A stretch of 64,000 bases of DNA from contig JAGALB010000058.1 in NCBI GenBank assembly GCA_017625405.1, positions 1-64,000 of the forward strand, given 5' to 3'. Of this stretch, positions 26,946 to 35,332 are shown one piece after another (the stretch's first letter is position 1; every line of letters starts with the position of its first letter). This DNA is from Ruminiclostridium sp. Lineage in GTDB: Bacteria; Bacillota; Clostridia; Oscillospirales; Ruminococcaceae. The notes beneath the pieces are model-generated. The model was not told the DNA's origin. It was given only the letters and a program-made list of their open reading frames with translations, and searched no databases. The position numbers were made by a program, and so were the translations under genes.

Positions 26946-27992
26946 ATGGTACTGACCGAAGAAAAGCTCAATGCGGATATACGTGGCGGCAGAATCGAGC
27001 GTGTGTATTATCTGTACGGAAAAGAGCCTTTTCTCGTAAAAACCTACACGGACAAGATTGTAAAGAAAACCGTAGGTACTGACCCGATAGATTTCAACTT
27101 TATAAAGCTTGGCTCAAATCCCGATATCGGACTTCTTAACGACTATATTGACGGTCTGCCTGTTTTTGCCGATGTAAAGACTATCATCGTCAATGACGTT
27201 GACCCCGAAAAAATGGATAAGGAAGAGCTTGACGCATATGTAACCGCAATTGAGAACGTGCCTGATACAACGGTGCTGGTTTTCACGGTTACAGGCTTTC
27301 AGCCCGATGAAAAGAAGGCGAAGACAAAGAAATTCATAGCTGCGGCAGGCAAGGCGGGTGCGGTATGCAGGCTTGACGGAATACCGCAGGCGAAAATCGC
27401 AGGTCTTATTGTAAAAAAAGCCGCAAAGCAGGGTATTGTAATTTCCGGTGAAGACGCTATGTATCTTACCGAGCGTGTTCTCTGCAATATGACCCTTGTC
27501 AGCGAGGAAACCACCAAGCTGATGAATTATGTGGGTACAGGCGGAGTTATTACAAGGGAAATTATCGACAAGCTTGTTGGAAAGCTTCTGGATACCAGCG
27601 TGTATGAGCTTGCCACGGCGATAAATTCAGGGGAGCGTGCCAAAGCTTTCAGGATTCTTGATGACCTTATGGCGGAGAGAATCGAGCCTGTTGTGATACT
27701 TTCGGCGATGTCGGGCACATATCTTGATTTTTACCGTGCAAAGCTTGCGAAAATGACAGGCGTTCTGCCCTCACAGGCGGCGGAGCAGTTCGGCTATCCG
27801 AAAAACCGTGAGTGGGTGCTGAACAAGGCTATGAATGCTGTTTCAAAGCTGCGGCTGGGCTATCTCAGAGAAACGGTTTCAATACTGTCGAAAACGGATA
27901 TCGCCATGAAATCCTCTCCCGTAGACAGCCGTACTCTGATTGAACAGGCGGTAGCGGAACTTTTCCTTGCAGGAGAAAAAAGATATGTCTGA
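26946..27992 (+). CDS. holA: DNA polymerase III delta subunit
   Basis: The 348-residue HolA is the clamp-loader subunit that opens the beta sliding clamp. The start RIERVYYLYGKEPFLVKTYTD contains the diverged P-loop region of delta, and the middle holds LDGIPQAKIAGLIVKKA and SEETTKLMNYVG as in the family. The order comEC-holA is common in Bacillota. RBS GAAAGGGG. Its 3' end overlaps the next gene by 8 bases. Confidence 0.93.
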   Translation: MVLTEEKLNADIRGGRIERVYYLYGKEPFLVKTYTDKIVKKTVGTDPIDFNFIKLGSNPDIGLLNDYIDGLPVFADVKTIIVNDVDPEKMDKEELDAYVTAIENVPDTTVLVFTVTGFQPDEKKAKTKKFIAAAGKAGAVCRLDGIPQAKIAGLIVKKAAKQGIVISGEDAMYLTERVLCNMTLVSEETTKLMNYVGTGGVITREIIDKLVGKLLDTSVYELATAINSGERAKAFRILDDLMAERIEPVVILSAMSGTYLDFYRAKLAKMTGVLPSQAAEQFGYPKNREWVLNKAMNAVSKLRLGYLRETVSILSKTDIAMKSSPVDSRTLIEQAVAELFLAGEKRYV

Positions 27993-28584
27993 CTGTAAGA
28001 TTCATGTAAATCTGCCCATAATAGTTGAAGGCAAGTACGATAAGATAAAGCTGGAAAGTCTTGTAGACGGACTTATAATCACAACTGACGGGTTCAGGAT
28101 ATATAAGGACGAGGAAAAGCTGTCACTTATCCGTGCCTTTGCGGATAACGGCGGAATAATTGTACTTACCGACAGCGACGGTGCGGGATTTCAGATAAGA
28201 AATCATCTGAAAAGCTGTATCGGCGGCGGAAAAATAATAAACATCTATATTCCCGACATTTTCGGTAAGGAAAAGCGCAAGGAAAAGCCTTCAAAGGAAG
28301 GTAAGCTTGGCGTGGAGGGAATTGATGCGGATATTCTGCGGAAGGCATTTCTTGACGCAGGAGTATTATCCGGCAGCGAACCACGTGAACAGTGGCTGAC
28401 AAAGGCCGATCTTTTCGATGACGGTCTTGTAGGCGGCGCAAACAGCGGCGAGCTGAGAAAAAAGCTTGCGTCAGAGTTTTCTCTGCCTGAAAGAATAAGC
28501 GCAAACGCACTTTTAGAGGTGCTTAACCGCCTTTATGATAAAGAAAGTTATGAAAAAGCATTGACAAAAATAAAAGGGGAATAG
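27985..28584 (+). CDS. RNase M5-like toprim protein
   Basis: The 199-residue protein has an N-terminal toprim domain: the catalytic glutamate in PIIVEGKYDKIKL (about residue 13) and a DxD pair in VLTDSDGAGFQIRN. A DUF4093-type C-terminal region follows. This is the RNase M5 family, which matures 5S rRNA in Bacillota. The linker GKEKRKEKPSKEGKLGVEG is basic, as expected for an RNA-binding enzyme. The ATG at 27985 follows AGGAGA inside the end of holA; the ATG at 27967 lacks a good site. No 5S gene is in view. Confidence 0.82.
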   Translation: MSDCKIHVNLPIIVEGKYDKIKLESLVDGLIITTDGFRIYKDEEKLSLIRAFADNGGIIVLTDSDGAGFQIRNHLKSCIGGGKIINIYIPDIFGKEKRKEKPSKEGKLGVEGIDADILRKAFLDAGVLSGSEPREQWLTKADLFDDGLVGGANSGELRKKLASEFSLPERISANALLEVLNRLYDKESYEKALTKIKGE

Positions 28585-28587
28585 CAT

Positions 28588-30048
28588 ATGGTATTTTCAA
28601 GCCTGGTATTTGTGTTCATGTTCCTGGTGCTTACACTTGGAATATATTATGCAGTACCTTTTAAGTTCAAGAATTTCGTAATATTTGTAAGCGGATTCAT
28701 ATTCTACGCATGGGGCGAACCCAAGTACGTTGCAGTAATGCTCATCTCCACGCTTATTGACTATTTTGCGGGACTTACAATGCATAAGTACAACAACAAT
28801 ATTGTCATAAAGCGTATAGCACTCATTGTTTCGCTGGTAATGAATCTGTCGCTGCTGGGAATATTCAAGTACAGCGATTTCATTTTCGGAAGTATCAACG
28901 ATATTTTCGGACTTACACTTGAAAATCCGTTCCTTGATATTACAAACAATGTATTCGGTGCGGTATTCGGTGCAAAGCCTGAAAACCATCTGCCGCTGCC
29001 TATCGGTATCAGCTTCTTCACCTTCCAGTCCATGTCCTACACAATAGATATGTATCTGGGAAAAATCAAGGTGCAGAAGAACGTGATTTCCTTTACAGCC
29101 TTTGTAAACCTCTTCCCTCAGATTGTTGCAGGACCTATTGTACGTTACGATGACATAGCTGCTGAGCTTGACAACCGTGTAATCAACCTTGATCTTATTT
29201 ATGAAGGAATTGTCCGTTTTATCACAGGTGCAGGCAAGAAGGTCCTTATCGCAAACGGTATCGGTCAGCTCTGGAATGAAGCCTTTGCACTTATGGGCTC
29301 TGAAATGTCCGTGCTTACAGCCTGGCTGGGTATTATCGGCTACACCTTGCAGATTTATTTTGATTTCTCGGGTTATTCCGATATGGCTATCGGTCTGGGT
29401 AAGATGATGGGCTTCAATTTCCCCGAAAACTTTGATTATCCCTACCTTTCAAAGAGTATAAGCGAATTCTGGCGCCGCTGGCATATGACGCTCGGCGCGT
29501 GGTTCAGAAGCTATGTATATATTCCTCTGGGCGGTAACCGCTGCAGCAAGTGGAGAAACGTATTCAACCTTGCGGTTGTATGGCTGCTTACAGGCATCTG
29601 GCACGGCGCAAGCTGGAACTTTATTCTCTGGGGCTGTCTTTACGGCGTATTCATTATTGCCGAAAAGCTGTTCCTCGGAAAGCTTCTCGAAAAGCTCCCC
29701 ACAGCGGTACGCTGGCTGTATACAATGCTGCTTGTAGTACTGGGCTGGGTGCTCTTCGTAACTCCCGACCTACCTACCGCATTCGGATATATGGGTATAA
29801 TGTTCGGCAGCACAGGCGTACTTGCCGACAGCACAGCACTTTATCTGCTGATCAACTACGGCGTGATGCTTATTCTGGGCATTTTCGCCTGCACAGACGC
29901 ATGGAAGATAATTGTTGAAAAGGTAACTGCAAAGTCCCCTGTTGCAGTAAACGTAATTACTCCCATTGCAAAAATTGCGGTGTTTATTCTTTGTATTGCA
30001 TACCTTGCCGATGCAACCTACAACCCGTTCTTATACTTTAATTTCTAA
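28588..30048 (+). CDS. MBOAT O-acyltransferase (AlgI/DltB type)
   Basis: The 486-residue multi-pass membrane protein belongs to the membrane-bound O-acyltransferase family. It begins MVFSSLVFVFMFLVL and has the AlgI-like blocks PIGISFFTFQSMSYTIDMYLG, FVNLFPQIVAGPIVRY and SEFWRRWHMTLGAWFR, plus the catalytic-region histidine in TGIWHGASWNF. These enzymes move acyl groups across the membrane for O-acetylation of extracellular polysaccharides. The next gene encodes an AlgX-like partner, so the pair probably acetylates a surface glycan. RBS AAAGGGGAAT. Confidence 0.93.
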   Translation: MVFSSLVFVFMFLVLTLGIYYAVPFKFKNFVIFVSGFIFYAWGEPKYVAVMLISTLIDYFAGLTMHKYNNNIVIKRIALIVSLVMNLSLLGIFKYSDFIFGSINDIFGLTLENPFLDITNNVFGAVFGAKPENHLPLPIGISFFTFQSMSYTIDMYLGKIKVQKNVISFTAFVNLFPQIVAGPIVRYDDIAAELDNRVINLDLIYEGIVRFITGAGKKVLIANGIGQLWNEAFALMGSEMSVLTAWLGIIGYTLQIYFDFSGYSDMAIGLGKMMGFNFPENFDYPYLSKSISEFWRRWHMTLGAWFRSYVYIPLGGNRCSKWRNVFNLAVVWLLTGIWHGASWNFILWGCLYGVFIIAEKLFLGKLLEKLPTAVRWLYTMLLVVLGWVLFVTPDLPTAFGYMGIMFGSTGVLADSTALYLLINYGVMLILGIFACTDAWKIIVEKVTAKSPVAVNVITPIAKIAVFILCIAYLADATYNPFLYFNF

Positions 30049-30060
30049 GGAGGTGCCGCT

Positions 30061-31206
30061 ATGAAAAATAAAATCCATAAGATAATATTAGTAGGGGCAT
30101 TCTTCCTTTTCCTTCTGGCAATGCCGATACTCACCCTTATTAATCTTCCAGAGGAGGACAGACCCTTTTCGGAAAATGAAAACCGCTATCTTTCAGGTTT
30201 CCCGGAAATTTCCTTCGAAAGCTACGTTGACAAATCAGCTATGACAGGCTTTGAAGACTGGTTTTCAGACAGATTTTTCGGAAGAGAGGCCTGGATAAAG
30301 CTTAAAAACGGCGCAGAACGTTTTATCGGCAAAACCGAAGTAAACGGAATTTTTACTGTTGATGACCGCATGATGCAGGTGTGGGAGGGATATGACCCCG
30401 CATTTATTGATAAGAATTTAGCAGCAATAAACAAGTTCACCGAAAAGAATGCAGGCATTCCCGTATATTTCATGCTTGCACCCACCTCGCAGGAGCTTTA
30501 TTCCTATCTGCTTCCCGACTGCACTCCCACAGGCAACCAGAGCGAGCTTAACGCATACTGCCGTGAAAATCTGGAATGCGGATTTATTGATATATTTCCC
30601 ACAATGAAGAGCCATGCTGACGAATACATCTATTACCGCACAGACCATCACTGGACCAGCTACGGCGCATATCTTGCATATGCCGAGGCGGCAAAGTCGC
30701 TGGGTTATCAGCCGCTTCCCCTTTCAGCCTTTGATATAGAGCATGCAAGCAGCGATTTCAGAGGAACGCTTTATTCAAAGACCCTTGATGACAGCATTAC
30801 TCCCGATATAATTGATTACTATCATAACACATCCGACAGCAATCTTACTCTTACCATAAACGACGGTATGTCTGTCAAGGATTACGATTCCCTTTACTTC
30901 CGTGAGTACCTTGATGTCAAGGATAAATATTCCTCTTTCATGGGAACAAACTCCCCTGTCATGACTATCACCTCAGAGGAAAACAACAACGGGCAGTCCA
31001 TCCTTATTTTCAAGGATAGCTACGCACACGCATTTATTCCGTTCCTCACATCCCATTACAGCAAGATAACAGTGCTTGATATGCGTTATATCAACGCATC
31101 CTACAACACTCTTGTGGATATGGAGGAATATGACAGCGTTCTTATTCTTTATAACGCTATAACCTTTACCGAGGATTCACACATCAGAAAACTCAATATG
31201 GGCTGA
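30061..31206 (+). CDS. AlgX/AlgJ-like (DHHW) secreted partner of the MBOAT protein
   Basis: The 381-residue protein has an N-terminal membrane anchor (about 5-27), then an SGNH-hydrolase-like fold. A DHHW motif appears in YRTDHHWTSYGAYLAY (about 196-211), the hallmark of AlgJ/AlgX-related and Bacillota DHHW proteins. A candidate SGNH serine lies in LIFKDSYAHAFIPF. In alginate systems this partner attaches the acetyl group to the polymer after MBOAT export. It begins 12 bases after the MBOAT gene with AAGGAGGTG, a near-perfect RBS. The glycan substrate is unknown. Confidence 0.88.
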   Translation: MKNKIHKIILVGAFFLFLLAMPILTLINLPEEDRPFSENENRYLSGFPEISFESYVDKSAMTGFEDWFSDRFFGREAWIKLKNGAERFIGKTEVNGIFTVDDRMMQVWEGYDPAFIDKNLAAINKFTEKNAGIPVYFMLAPTSQELYSYLLPDCTPTGNQSELNAYCRENLECGFIDIFPTMKSHADEYIYYRTDHHWTSYGAYLAYAEAAKSLGYQPLPLSAFDIEHASSDFRGTLYSKTLDDSITPDIIDYYHNTSDSNLTLTINDGMSVKDYDSLYFREYLDVKDKYSSFMGTNSPVMTITSEENNNGQSILIFKDSYAHAFIPFLTSHYSKITVLDMRYINASYNTLVDMEEYDSVLILYNAITFTEDSHIRKLNMG

Positions 31207-31213
31207 TTACCTT

Positions 31214-31246
31214 AAACCGCATTCGCAGATTCTGCGTATGCGGTTT
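31214..31246 (+). terminator. terminator of the alaS-to-DHHW run
   Basis: AAACCGCAT and ATGCGGTTT plus inner CGCAG and CTGCG form one long stem with a single mismatch, followed by ATTCTTTTTTTA. Confidence 0.8.
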
Positions 31247-31280
31247 ATTCTTTTTTTATTCAGGAAATATTCATTTGTTT

Positions 31281-31287
31281 TTCGACA
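31281..31287 (-). promoter_or_regulatory. candidate Spo0A box upstream of spo0A
   Basis: The minus strand reads TGTCGAA, an exact 0A-box core, 223 bases before the spo0A ATG. It lies in the 303-base gap 31207-31509, which otherwise holds a terminator and two copies of CAGGAAATATT (31261 and 31381) resembling sigma-H -35 elements. No matching -10 was found at the right spacing. Confidence 0.4.
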
Positions 31288-31509
31288 GGAAAACTGAATT
31301 TTCGCCCCCTTTCGCAAATCTTTGAAAACGGCATATTAAAAAGGAAAAACGGATAAATCGTCAGATAAACAAGTGTTGCTCAGGAAATATTTACCTTTTA
31401 TATGAGACGTTGTTTTTCTGTAAAATGTTGAATAATTCCCTTAAATCTGCTAAGATAAAAACACGGAAAACACGATATTCCGTAGAAACAATATGGAGGA
31501 TTTGTAAAA

Positions 31510-32307
31510 ATGACAGAAAAAACAGAATTAGACAGAAACGAAAAGATCAGGGTACTTATCGGAGATGACAGCTCCGACAGCGGACTTGCATGGGCAAGTC
31601 TTCTGAAGAACGAGGGAATGTTTGCAATCACAAGACAGAAAAACGGCAGAATAATTCTTGACTGCGTAAAGGCTGACGTTCCCGATTTTCTCATTATTGA
31701 TGCAAAGATGCCTGAAATGGATGCGGCGGAGCTTATTTCACGCATCAGGGATTTCACTCCCTGTCCGCCTATGGTTATAGTGGTATCCAACTACTCTACA
31801 CCTCAGCTTGAAAAAGAGGTCATGGACGCAGGCGCAAGCTATTTTATGGTGAAGCCCTTTGACCCGTCGGTCATGGTGAAGAAGGTGCTGTCACTCTACA
31901 ATTTCAAGGCAGGCAATGTGCTCTCGTCAGTAAAGAACGAGCTTGTGAATATCGAATATGTAGTAACGGATATAATACATCAGATAGGCATTCCCGCACA
32001 TATAAAGGGTTATCATTATTTACGCACAGCAATCATTCTTTCAATCAATGACGAAGAAATGATAAACTGTGTTACAAAGCTGCTTTATCCAACTGTTGCC
32101 CAGCGCTACAACACAACCTCTTCACGTGTTGAAAGAGCGATCCGCCACGCTATTGAAATTGCCTGGGACAGAGGCGACGTGGATGTGCTGAACAGTATTT
32201 TCGGTTACACGGTACACAATCTGAGAGGCAAGCCTACAAATTCAGAGTTCGTGGCTCTTGTTGCTGACAGATTAAGACTTCAGTATTTCCCGAGAGTTGA
32301 AGTTTAA
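31510..32307 (+). CDS. spo0A: sporulation master regulator Spo0A
   Basis: The 265-residue protein has a receiver domain with acidic D19-D20, phospho-acceptor D64 (LIIDAKMPEMD) and K in VKPFD. It is joined to the Spo0A C-terminal DNA-binding domain (about 145-265), with GIPAHIKGYHYLR and the recognition region SSRVERAIRHAIEIAWDRG. Phosphorylated Spo0A starts sporulation by binding TGTCGAA boxes. The usual switch threonine after the fourth strand is serine here (VVSN), a mild change. RBS TGGAGGATTTG. It has no close upstream partner. Confidence 0.96.
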   Translation: MTEKTELDRNEKIRVLIGDDSSDSGLAWASLLKNEGMFAITRQKNGRIILDCVKADVPDFLIIDAKMPEMDAAELISRIRDFTPCPPMVIVVSNYSTPQLEKEVMDAGASYFMVKPFDPSVMVKKVLSLYNFKAGNVLSSVKNELVNIEYVVTDIIHQIGIPAHIKGYHYLRTAIILSINDEEMINCVTKLLYPTVAQRYNTTSSRVERAIRHAIEIAWDRGDVDVLNSIFGYTVHNLRGKPTNSEFVALVADRLRLQYFPRVEV

Positions 32308-32343
32308 AATGTCTGATTTATGTTAAAAATGTACGGTTTGTGA

Positions 32344-32372
32344 TTGACCTTTCATTTCTGTTATGGTATACT
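32344..32372 (+). promoter_or_regulatory. promoter of the GH9 transcription unit
   Basis: TTGACC and TATACT are separated by 17 bases, about 40 bases before the leader ORF. Confidence 0.7.
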
Positions 32373-32412
32373 TTAAAGAAATAAATGCGCCTACGGGTGA
32401 AAGGAAATTATC

Positions 32413-32475
32413 ATGACATTAAAAAAGGCTTTCACAGCAGACCTTCGCAATTACGGAGGTGCTGACCGTGGATAA
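32413..32475 (+). CDS. 20-codon leader ORF overlapping the GH9 start
   Basis: The ATG follows a strong site (GGGTGAAAGGAAATTATC). It encodes MTLKKAFTADLRNYGGADRG and stops at TAA 32473-32475, eight bases inside the GH9 gene. It contains the GH9 ribosome binding site GGAGGT. Either GH9 translation is coupled to it, or this is chance. The peptide has no recognised family. Confidence 0.45.
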   Translation: MTLKKAFTADLRNYGGADRG

Positions 32476-34108
32476 GACATATTTTGACAGGGAAGAAGCG
32501 GCTGCCCGTACAAGCCCCTTCGGAATATTTGTAAATCAGGCAGGATATAAGCCGCAGGACAAAAAAACAGCGGTGATGCCTTTTCCTTGTGACCGCTTCG
32601 ATGTTGTAAACGAAAAGGGAGAGATTGTTTTCTCGGGTAATACAAGACATTTCGGTGTTGATGCTCAGTCGGGCGATGATGTGTACACCGCAGATTTTTC
32701 TGCTCTGGATACCGACGGCAGATATCGTATAAATGCAGACGGAAAAACCTCTGCAATATTTGAAATAGGTGAGAATGTAAATCAGCCTGTGCTTAAAAGT
32801 ATTACAAAAGCACTTTATTTCCTGCGCTGCGGCACTGAGCTCTGCGAAAAGCACGCAGGCGATTACAGACATGCGGAGTGCCATACGGCGGAAGCGGTTT
32901 TATGGGATGATAACAGCGTTTCGCTGGATGTAAAAGGCGGCTGGCATGATGCGGGCGATTACGGCAGATACGTAACGGCAGGTGTATGTGCTCTTTCACA
33001 TATCCTGAACGCATACCTTATGTTTCCTCAGCTGGAAAAGCTCGTGCTGGATATTCCCGAAAGCGGCAACGGTGTTCCCGATATTCTGAATGAATGCCGT
33101 GTTGAGCTGGAATGGATACTGAAAATGCAGCGTTCCGACGGCGGCGTTTATCATAAAGCAACCACAAAACTGCATGCTCCGTTTATTATGCCTGAGGACG
33201 ATAAAGCACAGATGTATGTTTTCCCTGTTTCTTCAATGGCGGTTGCGGATACGGCGGCTATATGCGCACTTGCGGCAAGAATTTATTCTTTTGACAAGGA
33301 ATTTTCCGAAAGACTTACAAAAGCGGCATTTCTTTCATATGGCTGGCTTGAAAAAAATCCTGAATTCATCGGTTTCAGGAATCCTGAGGGCTGCAACACA
33401 GGCCCTTACGGCGAAAGAGACGATATTTCCAACCGTTTCTGGGCTGCGATTGAAATGTATGCCCTTACAGGCTATGAAAAATATCATGATGATATGAAGC
33501 GTTATCTCAGGGAAGGCGTTTGTCTTACCGCCCTCGGTTATGGTGATGTAGGCGGTTTCGGCGTTCTTTCATATCTGCGCTGTGAAAACAGGGATAAGCA
33601 GATTGCGGCAGAATTTGAGGATGCCTTTATCAGCAGAGCAGAGGAACTGGCAAAGGTTTCCGATAACTGCGGATACGGTGCGTCAATGGTTGAAAATGAC
33701 TATCACTGGGGCAGTAATATGGAGCTGCTCAAGTATGGTATGACCTTTGCAATTGCCGATTATATCACAGGCAGCAAAAAATATATCGGTTATGCAAAGA
33801 AACAGGCAGATTATCTTCTCGGTGTAAACGCAATGGGTATAAGCTATGTCACAGGAACAGGCGAATACCGCTGCAATTATCCTCATCTGCGTCCTGCCCA
33901 TGCAGACGGCATCGAAGAGAGTATTCCCGGAATGGTAAGCGGCGGTCCCAACAGATTCCCCGGTGACCCTGATGCAAAAATCCTTATTCCCGAAGGCACT
34001 CTGCCTATGAAGTGCTTTGCCGATGATGTGGGATGCTATTCTCTTAATGAAATCACAATCTACTGGAATTCTCCTGCGGTATTTCTTTTCGGATATTTAT
34101 GTGAATAA
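32468..34108 (+). CDS. intracellular GH9 glycosidase with N-terminal Ig-like domain
   Basis: The 546-residue protein has an Ig-like CelD-N domain (about 17-100; FVNQAGYKPQ at its start) and a GH9 (alpha/alpha)6 barrel. Catalytic features are the paired aspartates in GGWHDAGDYGRYV (about 158-170) and the late glutamate in SLNEITIYWNSP. GH9 enzymes cut beta-1,4-glucans. No signal peptide, dockerin or carbohydrate-binding module is seen, so it probably acts on imported cellodextrins. The GTG at 32468 lies eight bases after GGAGG; an earlier GTG at 32459 overlaps that site. Confidence 0.9.
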   Translation: MDKTYFDREEAAARTSPFGIFVNQAGYKPQDKKTAVMPFPCDRFDVVNEKGEIVFSGNTRHFGVDAQSGDDVYTADFSALDTDGRYRINADGKTSAIFEIGENVNQPVLKSITKALYFLRCGTELCEKHAGDYRHAECHTAEAVLWDDNSVSLDVKGGWHDAGDYGRYVTAGVCALSHILNAYLMFPQLEKLVLDIPESGNGVPDILNECRVELEWILKMQRSDGGVYHKATTKLHAPFIMPEDDKAQMYVFPVSSMAVADTAAICALAARIYSFDKEFSERLTKAAFLSYGWLEKNPEFIGFRNPEGCNTGPYGERDDISNRFWAAIEMYALTGYEKYHDDMKRYLREGVCLTALGYGDVGGFGVLSYLRCENRDKQIAAEFEDAFISRAEELAKVSDNCGYGASMVENDYHWGSNMELLKYGMTFAIADYITGSKKYIGYAKKQADYLLGVNAMGISYVTGTGEYRCNYPHLRPAHADGIEESIPGMVSGGPNRFPGDPDAKILIPEGTLPMKCFADDVGCYSLNEITIYWNSPAVFLFGYLCE

Positions 34109-34115
34109 TGCGTTC

Positions 34116-34149
34116 AGCCCCACGGTTTTATCTGTGGGGTTGTTTTTTT
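34116..34149 (+). terminator. GH9 gene terminator
   Basis: AGCCCCAC and GTGGGGTT pair around a 10-base loop and run into TGTTTTTTT. Confidence 0.8.
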
Positions 34150-34153
34150 AGTC

Positions 34154-34182
34154 TTGACAATCGGGACAAAATGTATTACAAT
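34154..34182 (+). promoter_or_regulatory. promoter of the fur-type/znuCB operon
   Basis: TTGACA and TACAAT are separated by 17 bases. Confidence 0.75.
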
Positions 34183-34184
34183 AT

Positions 34185-34203
34185 GAAAATGAAAATCAAT
34201 TTC
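34185..34203 (+). promoter_or_regulatory. Fur-box-like operator
   Basis: The 19 bases match 15 of 19 positions of the classic Fur box (GATAATGATAATCATTATC). They start three bases after the -10 box, so a bound Fur-family protein would block transcription. Autoregulation by the following gene is likely. Confidence 0.6.
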
Positions 34204-34220
34204 AGATTCGGAGAAATTTT

Positions 34221-34625
34221 ATGGGATACAAAACAAAACAGGGCGAGCTTATTTTCGGCATACTTGAAAAGAATGCGGACCGTCATCTGACAGCGGAGGA
34301 AATATGTGTTCTGCTGAAAGCTGAGGGAAATGCTGTGGGAACAACCACCGTGTACCGCAATCTTGAAAAGCTTATTGCCGAAGGAAAAATCAGACGTTTC
34401 CGTCTTGAAGAGGGCGAGCCTGCCTGCTATCAGTATATGGGCGGAGAATGCCACGAGCATTTCCATCTTAAATGCCTGGGCTGCGGCGAAATAATACATT
34501 TTGAATGTGATTACCTGGGTGAGCTGAGCGAGCATCTCATGGCGCACCATGATTTTGAGCTGGACAGAACAAAGATAACTCTTTACGGCACATGCTCCGA
34601 GTGCAGAAAGGCGGGTGTGGTATGA
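34221..34625 (+). CDS. Fur-family metal regulator, probably Zur
   Basis: The 134-residue protein has the winged-helix domain HLTAEEICVLLK...TTTVYRNLEKLIAEGKI and a C-terminal dimerisation domain. It carries the metal-site HEHFHLKC, the CLGCG pair and the CSEC pair that form the structural zinc site. Genetic context points to zinc: znuC and znuB homologues follow in the same operon with a 4-base stop/start overlap. Fur, PerR and Zur cannot be separated by sequence alone. A Fur-box-like operator lies in its promoter. Confidence 0.92.
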   Translation: MGYKTKQGELIFGILEKNADRHLTAEEICVLLKAEGNAVGTTTVYRNLEKLIAEGKIRRFRLEEGEPACYQYMGGECHEHFHLKCLGCGEIIHFECDYLGELSEHLMAHHDFELDRTKITLYGTCSECRKAGVV

Positions 34626-35332
34626 AGCTTATAGAATGCAATGACCTTTGCATGAAATATGAGGGAATCAGCGCCTTTGAGCATGTGACCTTCACAGTGG
34701 AAGAAGGGGATTTCCTCTGTATAGTAGGCGAAAACGGCTCAGGTAAATCCACACTTATAAAGGGTATTCTGGGACTTAAGCAGTACAGCAGCGGCTCTAT
34801 TACTTTCAACGGCGTAAAACAGCGTGAAATCGGCTATCTTCCCCAGCAGACGGCGGCACAGAAGGATTTCCCCGCAACGGTGGGTGAAGTTGTGCTTTCG
34901 GGCTGTCTTAACCGCAATACCCTCAATCCTTTTTACACAAAGGAAAGCCGTCAGCGTGCGGATGAAATGATAAAGCTGATGAAGCTTGAAAATATCATAG
35001 AAAAAAGCTATCGTGGGCTTTCAGGCGGTCAGCAGCAGAGAGTTCTGCTTGCACGTGCCTTGTGTGCTACCGAAAAGCTTCTGCTTTTAGACGAGCCTGT
35101 ATCGGGTCTTGACCCTGTTGTTACTGCGGAAATGTATGACGCAATCAGAAGCCTTAACCGTGAAAAGGGTGTTACCGTAATAATGGTTTCCCACGATATT
35201 CATAATGCTCTTCACTGCTGCAACAAGATGCTCCATATGGCGCAGGGTAAATATTTCTTCGGTACAAAGGAAGAGTATAAGCAGATACCCGAATTCAAAG
35301 CAATGGCAGGAGGTTGTCTGAATGATAAATGA
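34622..35332 (+). CDS. znuC: metal ABC transporter ATPase (ZnuC type)
   Basis: The 236-residue ATPase drives uptake of zinc or manganese. It has Walker A GENGSGKST, a Q-loop in YLPQQ, the signature LSGGQQQRVLLARAL, and Walker B LLLLDEPVSGLD. The start at 34622 shares ATGA with the end of the regulator gene; the earlier in-frame start has no site. It overlaps the permease gene by 11 bases. Zinc is inferred from the neighbours. Confidence 0.93.
   Translation: MKLIECNDLCMKYEGISAFEHVTFTVEEGDFLCIVGENGSGKSTLIKGILGLKQYSSGSITFNGVKQREIGYLPQQTAAQKDFPATVGEVVLSGCLNRNTLNPFYTKESRQRADEMIKLMKLENIIEKSYRGLSGGQQQRVLLARALCATEKLLLLDEPVSGLDPVVTAEMYDAIRSLNREKGVTVIMVSHDIHNALHCCNKMLHMAQGKYFFGTKEEYKQIPEFKAMAGGCLNDK

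Noticed and set aside
34108..34290. 60-codon frame before the fur-type gene
   Set aside because: It runs through a terminator, promoter and operator and has no ribosome site.
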